A stretch of 47,995 bases of DNA from an uncultured Alistipes sp. (GCA_944321205.1 CALUKK010000010.1:1-47995), one strand, 5' to 3'. Counted from the first letter of the stretch, positions 27,963 through 37,605 are shown. Numbers and translations: made by a program. Notes: a model not told the origin generated them from the sequence alone.

Positions 27963-30947
27963 ATGAAAAACACGATTATGAAAAGAATAGTTATTCCATT
28001 TGTCCTATTGTTCGGTATTCAGGGCTTGCAGGCCCAGGTCCGGGGAGTTGTCGTGGACAAGTCCGGAGGGCTCGTGGCGGGGGCAAGGATCACCGTCGCG
28101 GAGGATCCTGCACGCCATGCGCTCTCGGAGACGGACGGTACGTTCTATCTTGATGCCCGGATCGGCGAACACGTCGTGGTGTCGCTGTCCGACCGGACGA
28201 GCGCCCTCTTCGAACTGGATGCCGAAGAGCAGCGACTGCAACTCTCGGAGGTTGCCGCACCCGTCCATACGGGAATGAACGTGAAAAACGAACTCTCGCG
28301 CACCCAGGCCATCTCGACGATCTCGGCGGATCGGATCGGGGAGTTCAATTCGAACAACGTCTGGCAGTCGATGTACGGTACGCTGCCGGGTCTGACCGTT
28401 CTGCAGCAGGTGGGCTGGAACGTTGCGCCGACCCTGTACGTCCGGGGCGGAGGCACCCTCTCGACGATGACTCCGCTGGTGATCGTGGATGGATTCCCGC
28501 GGTCGGCCTCCACGCTCTCGGCCGCCGAGATCGAAAGCATCTCCGTGCTTAAGGACGGTGTCGCAACGGCTCTCTATGGCAGCCAGGGTGCCAACGGCGT
28601 CATCGTCATCACCACCAAACGCGGCTCCTATCGTTCGATGAACGCCACGGTCGACTACAAGTTCGGTCTGGGGCTTCTGACCGACATGCCGCAATTCGTC
28701 GATGCCGCGACCTTTGCGCAGGCGACCAACGAGGCGTTGCTCAACGACGGGCTGGCGCCACGCTATACGGATGCCGAGATCGAGGCCTATCGTTCGGGGG
28801 CCTACAGCGATCTGTATCCGGATGTCGACTGGCTGAAGGAGGGCCTGCGGGATTTTACGACCAATCATCAGGTGGGAGTCACCTTCGACGGTGGCGGTAA
28901 CAACATCCGCTACTATACGCATGTGGATTTTCAGCATGACATGGGTCCGCTGGCCAATACGGACCTGAACAGCAAGTATTCGACCCAGATGCGCATCAAC
29001 AAGCTCTCGGCCCGCATCAATCTGGATATCGACGTGACGAAGAGCACGCTGGTCTCTCTGGGGCTTTACGGGTTGTTGCAGGAGAGTCACCGGCCCTCGG
29101 GCGACGGCAGCCAGGTCAGCGATCTCTACCGGATTCCGGCCAACGCCTTTCCCGTGAGGACCTCCAGCGGGATGTGGGGCGGAAACGACCTCTACGGCTA
29201 CAATCCCGTGGCCAACATTGCCGATGTGGGATATTTCAATGCCTATACGCGGCAGTTGCAGTCGAATCTGCGGCTGCGTCAGGATCTCTCCAAATGGGTG
29301 AAGGGGCTCAGTGCCGAGGTCTCCGTGGCCTGGGACAACATGGCCTCCTATCAGGAGGGGAACAGAAACACCTACGAATACGAGGTGAACGTTCCGGTCA
29401 TGAACCCCTCGACGGGCGATATCCTGGACATCATGACGAGCACGAAGGGTGAGAAGACCGCATTGGCCTATTGGTCCTCGCTGGCGGCTCAGCAGATGAA
29501 TGCGGCGATCGATGCCCGCATCAGCTACGATCGGACCTTCGGGCGTCACGATCTTTTCGCCACGGCCCTGTACCGGCAGGAGAGCATGGTCCCCATGGGT
29601 CGGAATGCGACCCGCAAGTATCAGAGTGCGATGCTTTATGCCGGCTACTCCTATGCCGGGAAATATTTCGTCGACGTGGTGTCCAACTATTACGGGTCGA
29701 GTGTCATGCTCGAAGGACACCGTTTCACGTGGTATCCGGCGGTTTCGGCGGCTTGGGTGCTGTCGAACGAATCGTTCCTGAAGCGTTCGGAGGCGGTTGA
29801 TCTGCTCAAGGTGCGGGCGTCGTTCGGACAATCCGGATACAACGGCTTCGGCTATGAACTGGACCGGGCCTATTACGTGGCGGGTCAGAACTACTTCTTC
29901 ACCTCGGCGAACAGCTCCTTTGCCGGATTGAAGGAGGATGCGCTCCCGATGGCCACGCTGCGCAACCAGGTGGGAACGAAACTCGATGTGGGGGTGGATG
30001 CGACGCTCTTTGACCGGCTGAGCCTGACGGCCGACCTCTTCCGCGAGCGCCGGAGCCGCATTCTGCTCTCCACGGGGTCGCTCTACTCCACGGTGCTGGG
30101 CAACACCCCGCCGCAGGATTACAACGGCGTGGTCGATTCCCGCGGTTTTGACGGCAGCGTGATGTGGAACGACCGCATCGGGGATTTCAAGTACAACATC
30201 GGCGGAACCTTTTCGTTCGCGCGGACCTCGATCGTGGAGAATAACGAAGGACCGCTGGCATACGACTATCTGAGCCGGATCGGACAGCGTCTGGGTCAGT
30301 TCTTCGGTCTCGAAGCCATCGGATTCTTTGCCGACCAGGCGGATATCGACTCTTCGCCGCGGCAGTCGTTTTCGGAGGTGAAGCCCGGAGACATCAAGTA
30401 CAGGGATCAGAACGGCGATCAGGTGATCGACAGCTATGACATGATTCCGATGGGTTATTCGACGACCATGCCGGAGATCTATTACGGCATCAACGTCGGA
30501 GTCGAGTGGAAGGGTCTCGGTCTGAACCTGCAATTCCAGGGCACGGGGAATTACAGCAAGGTGCTCAATACGGCGGGACTCTACCGGCCACTGAGCAACA
30601 ACGCCAATCTTTCGGAATGGTATTGGAGCGAGCATGTCCACTGGACCGAGCAGACGAAGAGCACGGCTACGCTGCCCCGTCTGACGACGCTCAACAATGC
30701 GAACAACACCACGGCCAGTTCCCTGTGGCTGGTTGATGCCTCGTACTTCACCTTGCGGAATGCCTGTCTGTACTACAATCTGCCGCAGCGCTGGTGCACG
30801 AAGATGCATCTGAAGGGCTTCCAGATTTATCTTCGGGGCGAGAATCTCTTCCGTCTCGACCATATCCAATATTCCAACCCCGATCACATCGGAGCGTTCT
30901 ATCCGGAGTTGATGATGCTCTATGCGGGTCTAAACATCAAGTTCTAA
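27963..30947 (+). CDS. SusC-like TonB-dependent outer membrane transporter 2
   Basis: A 994-residue second transporter, clearly diverged from SusC1. A signal peptide (LLFGIQGLQAQ) precedes a regulatory-like domain that starts VRGVVVDKSGGLVAGARITV but is short and lacks the usual GYxxxxV region and the VVVGYG-type linker, having LSEVAAPVHTG instead. The plug shows LYVRGGGTLSTMTPLVIVDG and IESISVLKDGVATALYGSQG. The barrel contains ASFGQSGYNGFGYELDRAYY and DQNGDQVID, and ends LMMLYAGLNIKF. It begins one base after the SusD1 stop codon and six bases separate its stop from SusD2. It probably takes up a different fragment of the same glycan; this is inference. Confidence 0.96.
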   Translation: MKNTIMKRIVIPFVLLFGIQGLQAQVRGVVVDKSGGLVAGARITVAEDPARHALSETDGTFYLDARIGEHVVVSLSDRTSALFELDAEEQRLQLSEVAAPVHTGMNVKNELSRTQAISTISADRIGEFNSNNVWQSMYGTLPGLTVLQQVGWNVAPTLYVRGGGTLSTMTPLVIVDGFPRSASTLSAAEIESISVLKDGVATALYGSQGANGVIVITTKRGSYRSMNATVDYKFGLGLLTDMPQFVDAATFAQATNEALLNDGLAPRYTDAEIEAYRSGAYSDLYPDVDWLKEGLRDFTTNHQVGVTFDGGGNNIRYYTHVDFQHDMGPLANTDLNSKYSTQMRINKLSARINLDIDVTKSTLVSLGLYGLLQESHRPSGDGSQVSDLYRIPANAFPVRTSSGMWGGNDLYGYNPVANIADVGYFNAYTRQLQSNLRLRQDLSKWVKGLSAEVSVAWDNMASYQEGNRNTYEYEVNVPVMNPSTGDILDIMTSTKGEKTALAYWSSLAAQQMNAAIDARISYDRTFGRHDLFATALYRQESMVPMGRNATRKYQSAMLYAGYSYAGKYFVDVVSNYYGSSVMLEGHRFTWYPAVSAAWVLSNESFLKRSEAVDLLKVRASFGQSGYNGFGYELDRAYYVAGQNYFFTSANSSFAGLKEDALPMATLRNQVGTKLDVGVDATLFDRLSLTADLFRERRSRILLSTGSLYSTVLGNTPPQDYNGVVDSRGFDGSVMWNDRIGDFKYNIGGTFSFARTSIVENNEGPLAYDYLSRIGQRLGQFFGLEAIGFFADQADIDSSPRQSFSEVKPGDIKYRDQNGDQVIDSYDMIPMGYSTTMPEIYYGINVGVEWKGLGLNLQFQGTGNYSKVLNTAGLYRPLSNNANLSEWYWSEHVHWTEQTKSTATLPRLTTLNNANNTTASSLWLVDASYFTLRNACLYYNLPQRWCTKMHLKGFQIYLRGENLFRLDHIQYSNPDHIGAFYPELMMLYAGLNIKF

Positions 30948-30952
30948 AGCAT

Positions 30953-32617
30953 ATGAAGAGAGCAAGTCTGTATATTCTTGTTTCCGCCCTTTGTCTGTGT
31001 CACTCGTGCAACTACCTCGATGTGGACGAATCCACGGGCATGGATCAGGATTATGTATATTCGTATTTTGACGAGGCGAAGAAGACCGTGACGCACATTT
31101 ACGGGTATCTGCCCTCCGACTGGGGCTCCATCGGGGGAGCTCTGCGGGAATCGGCCACGGACAATGCCGTACATGTCTGGAGCAGTTCGGCGATCTACGG
31201 ATTCTACGACGGCAGTTGGAGTGCCAACAATCCGCTGGACAATGTCTGGGGAACCTATTATACGGCGATCCGGGCGGCTAATCTGTTCCTGAAGACCTTT
31301 TCGCTGGAGCGATTCGAGAAGTTCGAGAACAATTCGGATTATGCCGAGCAGATCCGTATGGCCGAATACTATCCCTATGAGGTTCGTTTTCTGCGGGCGT
31401 TCTTCTATTTCGAGCTGATCAAACGTTACAAGGACGTCCCGCTGGTGGAGGAGGTGTTGACGACCGACGAGGTGAACTCGCTGACGCAGAAGACGTTCGA
31501 CGAGGTGGTTGAGTTCATCGTCTCGGAGTGCGACGACGTGATGGACAAACTGCCGGTATCGTATGCCTCGATGCCCTTCAGCGAGACGGGCCGCATCACC
31601 CGAGGCGCCTGCATGGCGTTGAAGTCCCGGGTGCTGCTCTATGCGGCCAGTCCGTTGTTCAATGGCGGGACGGATGTGGCTGCGAAGTATGAACGGGCGG
31701 CCTCCGCAGCCTGGGATCTGATTACGATGGCCAAGACCCAGGGGTGGTACTCGATCGTCGCCAACGAGGTGCTGTGGGGAAACGGCAATACGGCGCTGAA
31801 CTCCAAACAGCTGATTCTCGAGCGGCGGGGAGCGAACAGCAACTCGTTTGAGATCAATAATTTCCCGTTCGGGTTCGAGAATGCCAACACGGGGACATGT
31901 CCTTCGCAGAATCTGGTTGACGCCTTTGCCATGTCCGACGGTTCGGCCTTCGACTGGGAGAATCCTGCCGAAGCGGCGAATCCCTATGCGAATCGGGATC
32001 CGCGCCTGGCGCAGACGGTGCTCTATAACGGCTCGCTCTGGCAGCAGCAGACCATCGAGACCTTCTATAACGGTCGGAACGGGCAACCGCAAAACGGTGC
32101 GACATTGACGGGCTATTATCTGAAGAAGATGCTCGATGAATCCATCTCGCTGGCTACGGGCAACCAGACCTCCAAACCGCACCATTTCATTCTGTTCCGC
32201 TATGCGGAGATCCTGCTCAATTATGCGGAGGCGATGGCCGAATGGCAGGGCCCGACCTATACGGACGATCTCTATACGATGTCGGCCGTCGATGCCATCA
32301 ACGAGGTGCGCAGCCGCACGGGCATGAGTTCGGTTCCGGCGGGGATCACGGCGGAGGATTTCAAGACGTTGTACAGGAACGAGCGACGGGTAGAGCTGGC
32401 GTTTGAGGATCACCGCTTCTGGGATATCCGGCGTTGGAAGATCGGTCCCGAGACCTCGAAGATCTATGGTGTCGAGGTGACGAAAAACGGTTCCACGCTT
32501 ACCTACAAGCGCGTGTTGGTACAGAGCAGGATCTGGGATGACAAGATGTATCTTTATCCGATTCCCGCAGCCGAGCGGCTCAAGAATCCGCGGCTGGTTC
32601 AGAATCCGGGATGGTAG
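30953..32617 (+). CDS. SusD-like surface glycan-binding lipoprotein 2
   Basis: A 554-residue RagB/SusD-family lipoprotein, partner of SusC2. The leader MKRASLYILVSALCLC is followed by HSC, giving Cys19 as the likely acylated residue although the lipobox is not classical. Conserved parts are YYTAIRAANLFLKTF, YYPYEVRFLRAFFYFELIKR with YKDVPLVEE, FILFRYAEILLNYAEAMAEW, YRNERRVELAFEDHRFWDIRRWK and the end LYPIPAAERLKNPRLVQNPGW. A longer in-frame start at 30794 would lie inside SusC2, so the ATG at 30953 is chosen. The stop is TAG. Confidence 0.97.
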   Translation: MKRASLYILVSALCLCHSCNYLDVDESTGMDQDYVYSYFDEAKKTVTHIYGYLPSDWGSIGGALRESATDNAVHVWSSSAIYGFYDGSWSANNPLDNVWGTYYTAIRAANLFLKTFSLERFEKFENNSDYAEQIRMAEYYPYEVRFLRAFFYFELIKRYKDVPLVEEVLTTDEVNSLTQKTFDEVVEFIVSECDDVMDKLPVSYASMPFSETGRITRGACMALKSRVLLYAASPLFNGGTDVAAKYERAASAAWDLITMAKTQGWYSIVANEVLWGNGNTALNSKQLILERRGANSNSFEINNFPFGFENANTGTCPSQNLVDAFAMSDGSAFDWENPAEAANPYANRDPRLAQTVLYNGSLWQQQTIETFYNGRNGQPQNGATLTGYYLKKMLDESISLATGNQTSKPHHFILFRYAEILLNYAEAMAEWQGPTYTDDLYTMSAVDAINEVRSRTGMSSVPAGITAEDFKTLYRNERRVELAFEDHRFWDIRRWKIGPETSKIYGVEVTKNGSTLTYKRVLVQSRIWDDKMYLYPIPAAERLKNPRLVQNPGW

Positions 32618-32647
32618 GATCGTGTTTATATTTAATCGGAAGAGCAT

Positions 32648-34921
32648 ATGAAGAAAAAAATAGGTTACTGGCTTTTGTGCCTTATCGGTTGCGGAGTCGT
32701 CGGTTGTGAACAGACTCCCGAGGAGATCGATTACAAAAGCTGCAGTTTGTCGGTAGGAAACGAGATCGTCTTCGAGGGGGAGGGAACGTTGACACAGACC
32801 ATCCAGGTCGAGACTACCCGTGAGACGATGTGGCGCATCAAGCCCGAGACGAATGCCTCGTGGATTGAATTTCAACCGTTGGAGGGAAAGGACAGCGGAG
32901 AGGTGCTTTTGAGCGTGGGTGCGAACCCTGGAGCCGGGAAACGCACCGGAAACTTTCTTTTCGAGGCCTTTGTCTACGGAGAGCGCTATTTTCAGCAGCA
33001 GGTGACGGTTACGCAGATGCCTGCGGGACCCTATCTGGAGGTGTCGGGCGACATCGAAGAGACGGGCTTGTCGTTCAATTTCGAGGGTGTCGCCGAGTCG
33101 GAGATCCAGATTCTCAGCAACCGGGAGTGGACGATCGCCACGGCCGTATCCGACGAGGACGACACGCCGTTGGATTGGCTCATCCTGGGCCAGGAGAGCG
33201 GTTCGGGCATAGCCGCGGTGACGTTCGAGGTGCTGCGGAACTCTTCGCGTGAGGAGCGGACGGGCTTCATCGTGCTGAAATCCCAGACCGACGGATTGAC
33301 CTGTCGGATCGCCGTTACGCAGAAGGCCTATTCTCCGGAGTTGGTCGAGGAGTTTGTCCTGACGATTCTCGGCATGACGGAGTATCTGGCGGACGGAACC
33401 TCGGGAACGGCCGTTCTGACAAGCGGGTTCGATGGCAGCCAGGTCGAATGGCCGGCGGCGGTGAGCCTCGTGGAGGGGAATACGCTTTTGACCTTCACGG
33501 ATGCGGCTTCGGGCGATTACACCCTGGAGCGGTTCAAGACTGAAGACGGTACCGAATATGTCCTGGGAGTGGCGGTCAATGTCTCGACGGGAGTTTCCGG
33601 TCTCGAAATCTCCGGCTGGGACAACAACTTCAAGACCTTCGGCGGGGACAGCGAGGAGAATCCGATCAAGCTCTTGACGGCGGAGGATCTGCGGACGCTT
33701 GCCACGGTGGTCAATGCCGGGAATGCGTATGCCGGCAAATACTTCAAGCTCATGCAGCCTGTGGATCTCTCCGGCAGCGACTGGGAGCCGATCGGCAACA
33801 AGAAGGCCAATCCGTTCCGCGGGAGCTTCGACGGCAATGATCAGATCATCCGCGGCATGCACTTCGATGCGACGAACATGTTCTTCGGACTGTTCGGCGT
33901 GGTGAGCGGTACGGATGCCGACCATCTGGCACAGATCTCGAATATCCGGCTGGAGGGTGCCGGGAATGGCGATTATGACATCATTTTCCAGACGACGAAC
34001 CAGACGGCAGCCTGTGGCGGAGTGCTGGGCCTGGCCATGGATCATGCCGTTATTTCGAACTGTACGGTGAATCTGCGGATGCATCTCAGCTCGAATTGCG
34101 GCGGCATTGTGGGTGATATCTGCAACAACGACGCGAGTGCATCCCACGGAGCGTCGCAATGGCCGCAGTTGAAGAATGGACAGAAGGCCAACGTGCGGGT
34201 CGAGAACTGCCATAACCGGGGCAATATCGACGTGACGATCGCCAACACCAAATACAAATTCAATCTCGGAGGTATCGTCGGCAAGAATATGGGTACGATC
34301 GAGCGTTGCTCCAATACGGGTGATATCCAGGGCGCCGGCATCGTTCAGCTGGGAGGCATTGTCGGTGTCAATCTGGGCGATGTCCTTGAATGCTACAATA
34401 CGGGAGACTTGCTGGGAGGCAACGGCTCCGGCGGTATCGTGGGTATGGGCGTCGGCACCTGTGCCACGCGCATTGAGAACTGTTACAATACGGGTGACAT
34501 CCTCTATAACCACAATACGGCGGGCGGTATCCTCGGAACCGTTGGCGACAATGCCAATGCACACATCACGCTCATCAATTGCTATTCGATCGGATCGCTG
34601 ACCCAGTACGCCGGGGCGTTGATCGGTGATCCCCGGGCCAAACCGACCTATGTGGTCCGTTTCTGCGCCTCGGACAAGGCGAAGCTGCTCGGTAACCAGA
34701 CCAATGGCCTGACCGGAGATACGGAGATGTCCGGACTGAAATGGGGCGACCGGATCCGGCAGTTCTCGATGGAGCAGCTGCGCATGCAGGCGACCTTCGT
34801 GTCGGAGGTATGGGCGACGTCGGCTGCGGGCTGGGACTTCACCAATATCTGGACGATCGACGAGGGCTCCTCGACCCCTTATCTGCGGAATAATCCGCCG
34901 GTCGAGAAGCCGGGGCGTTAA
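32648..34921 (+). CDS. BACON/GLUG-repeat surface lipoprotein, probable glycan-binding protein
   Basis: A 757-residue lipoprotein (lipobox VVGC, Cys20). Two tandem BACON-type beta domains are visible: about residues 30-122 (TMWRIKPETNASWIEFQPLE, ending QQVTVTQMP) and 125-232 (ending CRIAVTQKA). After a linker domain, residues about 335-690 form a GLUG-repeat solenoid with repeats such as GGIVGKNMGTIERCSNTGDI, GGIVGVNLGDVLECYNTGDL and ENCYNTGDILYNHNTAGGIL. No catalytic signature is seen. In this position, right after SusD2 (30-base gap) and before the operon terminator, such proteins usually act as surface glycan-binding proteins of the PUL. An enzymatic role is not excluded. Confidence 0.88.
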   Translation: MKKKIGYWLLCLIGCGVVGCEQTPEEIDYKSCSLSVGNEIVFEGEGTLTQTIQVETTRETMWRIKPETNASWIEFQPLEGKDSGEVLLSVGANPGAGKRTGNFLFEAFVYGERYFQQQVTVTQMPAGPYLEVSGDIEETGLSFNFEGVAESEIQILSNREWTIATAVSDEDDTPLDWLILGQESGSGIAAVTFEVLRNSSREERTGFIVLKSQTDGLTCRIAVTQKAYSPELVEEFVLTILGMTEYLADGTSGTAVLTSGFDGSQVEWPAAVSLVEGNTLLTFTDAASGDYTLERFKTEDGTEYVLGVAVNVSTGVSGLEISGWDNNFKTFGGDSEENPIKLLTAEDLRTLATVVNAGNAYAGKYFKLMQPVDLSGSDWEPIGNKKANPFRGSFDGNDQIIRGMHFDATNMFFGLFGVVSGTDADHLAQISNIRLEGAGNGDYDIIFQTTNQTAACGGVLGLAMDHAVISNCTVNLRMHLSSNCGGIVGDICNNDASASHGASQWPQLKNGQKANVRVENCHNRGNIDVTIANTKYKFNLGGIVGKNMGTIERCSNTGDIQGAGIVQLGGIVGVNLGDVLECYNTGDLLGGNGSGGIVGMGVGTCATRIENCYNTGDILYNHNTAGGILGTVGDNANAHITLINCYSIGSLTQYAGALIGDPRAKPTYVVRFCASDKAKLLGNQTNGLTGDTEMSGLKWGDRIRQFSMEQLRMQATFVSEVWATSAAGWDFTNIWTIDEGSSTPYLRNNPPVEKPGR

Positions 34922-34932
34922 GCGCAACGTGG

Positions 34933-34981
34933 AGGACCTCCGGAGTGCGGCCCCGATGCGGGCGGGCTCCGGAGTCCTTTT
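34933..34981 (+). terminator. Intrinsic terminator closing the SusCD operon
   Basis: AGGAC(C)TCCGGAG pairs with CTCCGGAGTCCT, with one bulged base and a GC-rich loop, followed by TTTT. It begins 11 bases after the glycan-binding protein stop, between it and the GH43 gene. Confidence 0.85.
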
Positions 34982-35015
34982 GTACGAGGACAAACCTTAT
35001 TTGATATCAAAGATT

Positions 35016-36164
35016 ATGAAACGGAAACTGAAACATGTTGCGGCTCTTGTGGCGATTCTGGCGTTGTCGGGGGCCTTTTCGGAGGGATGTACGTCTCCCG
35101 GGACATTTACCCCCGGAGCCTTGTGGCCCGATGATCGGGGCGAACACATCAATGCGCATGGCGGAGGGATTCTCCGGCATGAGGGGGTCTATTACTGGTT
35201 CGGGGAGAACAAGTGCGATACGACCAGCAACGCTCAGGTCGGCGTCATGTGCTATTCGTCGCGGAACCTTACCGACTGGAAATACGAAAGTGTGGCGTTG
35301 GCCGTCTCCGAGGATCCTTCGAGCGAGATCGTGCGGGGATGTATCATCGAGCGCCCCAAGGTGATCTACAATGCGCGGACCGGCAAATTCGTCATGTGGT
35401 TCCATCTCGAGCTGAAGGGCCAGGGTTATCAGGCGGCCCGAGCCGCCGTTGCGGTGAGCGATACGCCTGCGGGGCCCTATGAATACCTCTATTCCGTGCG
35501 TCCGAACAAGGGATTCTATCCCGAGAACATGTCTCCGGAGGAGATTGCGGCCCTTGCCACGCTGAAGGCTCCGGAGGCCTACAAAAGCTGGTCGGAGGAG
35601 TGGCGCGATGCCGTCAGACGGGGTCTCTTCATGAAGCGGGATTTCGATGGCGGACAGATGTCGCGGGACATGACGCTCTTTGTCGACGATGACGGCAAGG
35701 CGTATCATGTCTTTGCCTCCGAGGGCAATCTGACACTCGATATCGCCGAGCTTTCGGACGACTATCTTTCGCATACGGGACGATACGTGCGGGTGGACCC
35801 GGCCGGGCATAACGAGGCTCCGGCGCTCTTCAAGCGGAACGGCAAATACTGGATGATCACCTCCGGATGTACGGGTTGGGCTCCGAACCGTGCGCGGTTG
35901 TTGTCGGCCGATCATATTTTCGGCCCCTGGACCCGCCATGATACGCCGATGGTGGGTCCGGACAGCGACATAACCTTCGGAGGTCAGAGCACCTATGTGC
36001 TGAAGGTCGACGGAAAGGAGGATGCCTATATCTTCATGGCCGATCGCTGGCGTCCCGAACTCCCCAGTGACGGACGTTATATCTGGTTGCCCATCGATTT
36101 CAACGAGCAGGGTTTTCCGGTGATCACGTGGCGGGACTCCTGGTCGCTGTCGTATTTCGATTGA
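35016..36164 (+). CDS. GH43-family glycoside hydrolase, probable lipoprotein
   Basis: A 382-residue exported five-bladed propeller hydrolase. The pattern HINAHGGGILRHEGVYYWFGE is seen near the N-terminus, with the likely base Asp just before it. SRDMTLFVDDDG carries the candidate transition-state Asp and GHNEAPALFKRNGKYW the acid Glu. The overall look resembles GH43 subfamilies 24 or 34, which act on beta-1,3-galactan or related galactosides, but I cannot settle the subfamily. The leader ends FSEGC, a plausible lipobox with Cys25. The start at 35016 begins the signal peptide; an earlier in-frame ATG at 34929 would lie in the terminator. It is separated from the SusCD operon by that terminator. 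Confidence 0.85.
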   Translation: MKRKLKHVAALVAILALSGAFSEGCTSPGTFTPGALWPDDRGEHINAHGGGILRHEGVYYWFGENKCDTTSNAQVGVMCYSSRNLTDWKYESVALAVSEDPSSEIVRGCIIERPKVIYNARTGKFVMWFHLELKGQGYQAARAAVAVSDTPAGPYEYLYSVRPNKGFYPENMSPEEIAALATLKAPEAYKSWSEEWRDAVRRGLFMKRDFDGGQMSRDMTLFVDDDGKAYHVFASEGNLTLDIAELSDDYLSHTGRYVRVDPAGHNEAPALFKRNGKYWMITSGCTGWAPNRARLLSADHIFGPWTRHDTPMVGPDSDITFGGQSTYVLKVDGKEDAYIFMADRWRPELPSDGRYIWLPIDFNEQGFPVITWRDSWSLSYFD

Positions 36165-36185
36165 GCGGGGCAGTGCAGATTCGCC

Positions 36186-36231
36186 GGGGAGGGGAGATTC
36201 CGGACTCCGGGGGAACCGGATCTTCTTCCCC
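36186..36231. terminator. Possible hairpin between convergent GH43 and mutarotase genes
   Basis: GGGGAGGGGAGATTCCGG can fold with CCGGATCTTCTTCCCC with interruptions, followed by TTCTTTC. It lies between two convergent stop codons, where a terminator is expected. The pairing is imperfect. Confidence 0.35.
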
Positions 36232-36263
36232 TTCTTTCGATCTCTTGGCTACGGCTGCCGCTT

Positions 36264-37448
36264 TCAAGGTTGTGTCGAAAAGGCGTAGATGCAGGTGTGC
36301 CGGTAGGTTTGGCCGGGTTTCAGCACGACGGAGGGCCAGTTGCTACGGTTCGGGGAATCGGGAAAATGCTGCGTTTCGAGGCAGACCGAAGGCCGGTTCC
36401 GATAGGCAATGCCTCCGCGTCCCCGGAATTCTCCCCGGAAGGCATTCCCGGTGAAGAACTGCAATCCCGGTTGATCGGTGAACACGTCGAGCCGGACGCC
36501 GCTGGTGGGGGAGTAGAGCGTGGCCGCCGCAATCCGGAGGTTGCCCGGATCGCTCAACACCCAGTTGTGGTCGAAACCGCCGGCGCGTCGGATCTGTATG
36601 TCGGTCGTATCGAGTTGTTCGGCGATGATGCGGGGTTTGCTGAAGTCCATCGGAGTTCCCCGTACCGGACGGATCTCTCCGGTGGGCAGTTTGTTGTCGT
36701 CGATCGGCGTGAAGGCCTCGGCGCGGATCGACAGCAGGTGGTCGGTTGCCGAATGCCGGGGATCTCCCGAGAGGTTGAAAAAGGTGTGATTCGTGGGGTT
36801 GATTACCGTGGTGCGGTCCGTGGTTGCCCGGTAGTCGATGCGGATGCGGTTCCCCGCGGTCAGGGTGTAGGAAACCTCCAGGGAGACCTCCCCCGGAAAC
36901 CCCTCCTCCCCGTCATGCGAGCGGAGCGTGAAGACGACGCTCTGATCCCGGAGTTCGAGAACCCGGAAGATCCGGCGCTGCCACCCTTCACGACCTCCAT
37001 GCAGGCAATTGGGCCCGTCGTTGGCCGTAAGATGGACGAGCTGCCCGTCGAGCGGGAATCGTGCCTGGGCAATCCGGTTGCAGACACGGCCGATGGTCGC
37101 GCCGAAGTTGCTGTTGATGTCGCGGTAGTCCTTCAGGTTGTCGAACCCCAGCGTTACGTCGATCATCTTTCCGGATCGGTCCGGTACCAGGATGGAGACG
37201 ATTCGCGCCCCGTAATTGGACAGACATACCTCCATCCCGTTTTCATTGGTCAGGGTGTAGAGGGCCGTACTGCCGGCCGGACTCCGGGATTCGAAGCGCT
37301 TCGGATCGAGTCCCGACCGGGTCGTGACGCGGTTTGCGCATCCTCCACAAAGAAGAAGGACGAGAAGAGCTCCCCACCGGGTGCACCATCCGGCGAGCCC
37401 GGAACTCCGGAACAGTACGATCCTCGGGAACGAGTCGTTTGTTTGCAT
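36264..37448 (-). CDS. Aldose 1-epimerase (galactose mutarotase), lipoprotein
   Basis: A 394-residue mutarotase that interconverts alpha and beta anomers of aldoses, here exported and lipid-anchored (lipobox LCGGC, Cys37). Family motifs are SNYGARIVSILVPDRSGK, NFGATIGRVCNRIAQARF, NDGPNCLHGG, INPTNHTFFNLSG with the catalytic His, FDHNWVL and CLETQHFPDSPN with the catalytic Glu. The frame is open further upstream to 37628, but the leader peptide and a TATTTTTG element at 37483-37476 fix the start at 37448. No surface-export signal follows the Cys, so a periplasmic location is likely. It is divergent from the GH29 genes and may convert sugars freed by them. Confidence 0.94.
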   Translation of the reverse strand: MQTNDSFPRIVLFRSSGLAGWCTRWGALLVLLLCGGCANRVTTRSGLDPKRFESRSPAGSTALYTLTNENGMEVCLSNYGARIVSILVPDRSGKMIDVTLGFDNLKDYRDINSNFGATIGRVCNRIAQARFPLDGQLVHLTANDGPNCLHGGREGWQRRIFRVLELRDQSVVFTLRSHDGEEGFPGEVSLEVSYTLTAGNRIRIDYRATTDRTTVINPTNHTFFNLSGDPRHSATDHLLSIRAEAFTPIDDNKLPTGEIRPVRGTPMDFSKPRIIAEQLDTTDIQIRRAGGFDHNWVLSDPGNLRIAAATLYSPTSGVRLDVFTDQPGLQFFTGNAFRGEFRGRGGIAYRNRPSVCLETQHFPDSPNRSNWPSVVLKPGQTYRHTCIYAFSTQP

Positions 37449-37475
37449 GGCTGGAAGGATTTTGCTTGTCAATCT

Positions 37476-37483
37476 CAAAAATA
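37476..37483 (-). promoter_or_regulatory. Predicted -7 element of mutarotase gene
   Basis: Minus strand TATTTTTG matches TAnnTTTG, 28 bases before the start codon. No TTTG is found 19-21 bases upstream. Confidence 0.5.
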
Positions 37484-37579
37484 GTAAATCTGCAGACTCG
37501 CGATACGCCGAATCGGCGGATTGACTCGATATTTGACCATTTTGATCCATTCGAAACTCCTGTATTCGACGGGATCGGT

Positions 37580-37587
37580 TATTTTTG
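37580..37587 (+). promoter_or_regulatory. Predicted -7 element of first GH29 gene
   Basis: TATTTTTG matches TAnnTTTG and lies 19 bases before the ATG at 37606, supporting that start. It is divergent from the mutarotase promoter about 100 bases away. Confidence 0.5.
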
Positions 37588-37605
37588 TGAAAAGTGCAGG
37601 ACGGT

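Noticed and set aside
23046..30887. Long minus-strand open frames opposite SusC1, SusD1 and SusC2
   Set aside because: They are antisense shadows of clear SusC/SusD genes.
30944..34993. A 1349-codon open frame on the minus strand opposite SusD2 and the BACON/GLUG gene
   Set aside because: It mirrors the codon structure of the real plus-strand genes, has no domain or signal peptide, and spans gene borders. Such long antisense frames come from GC-rich codon use.
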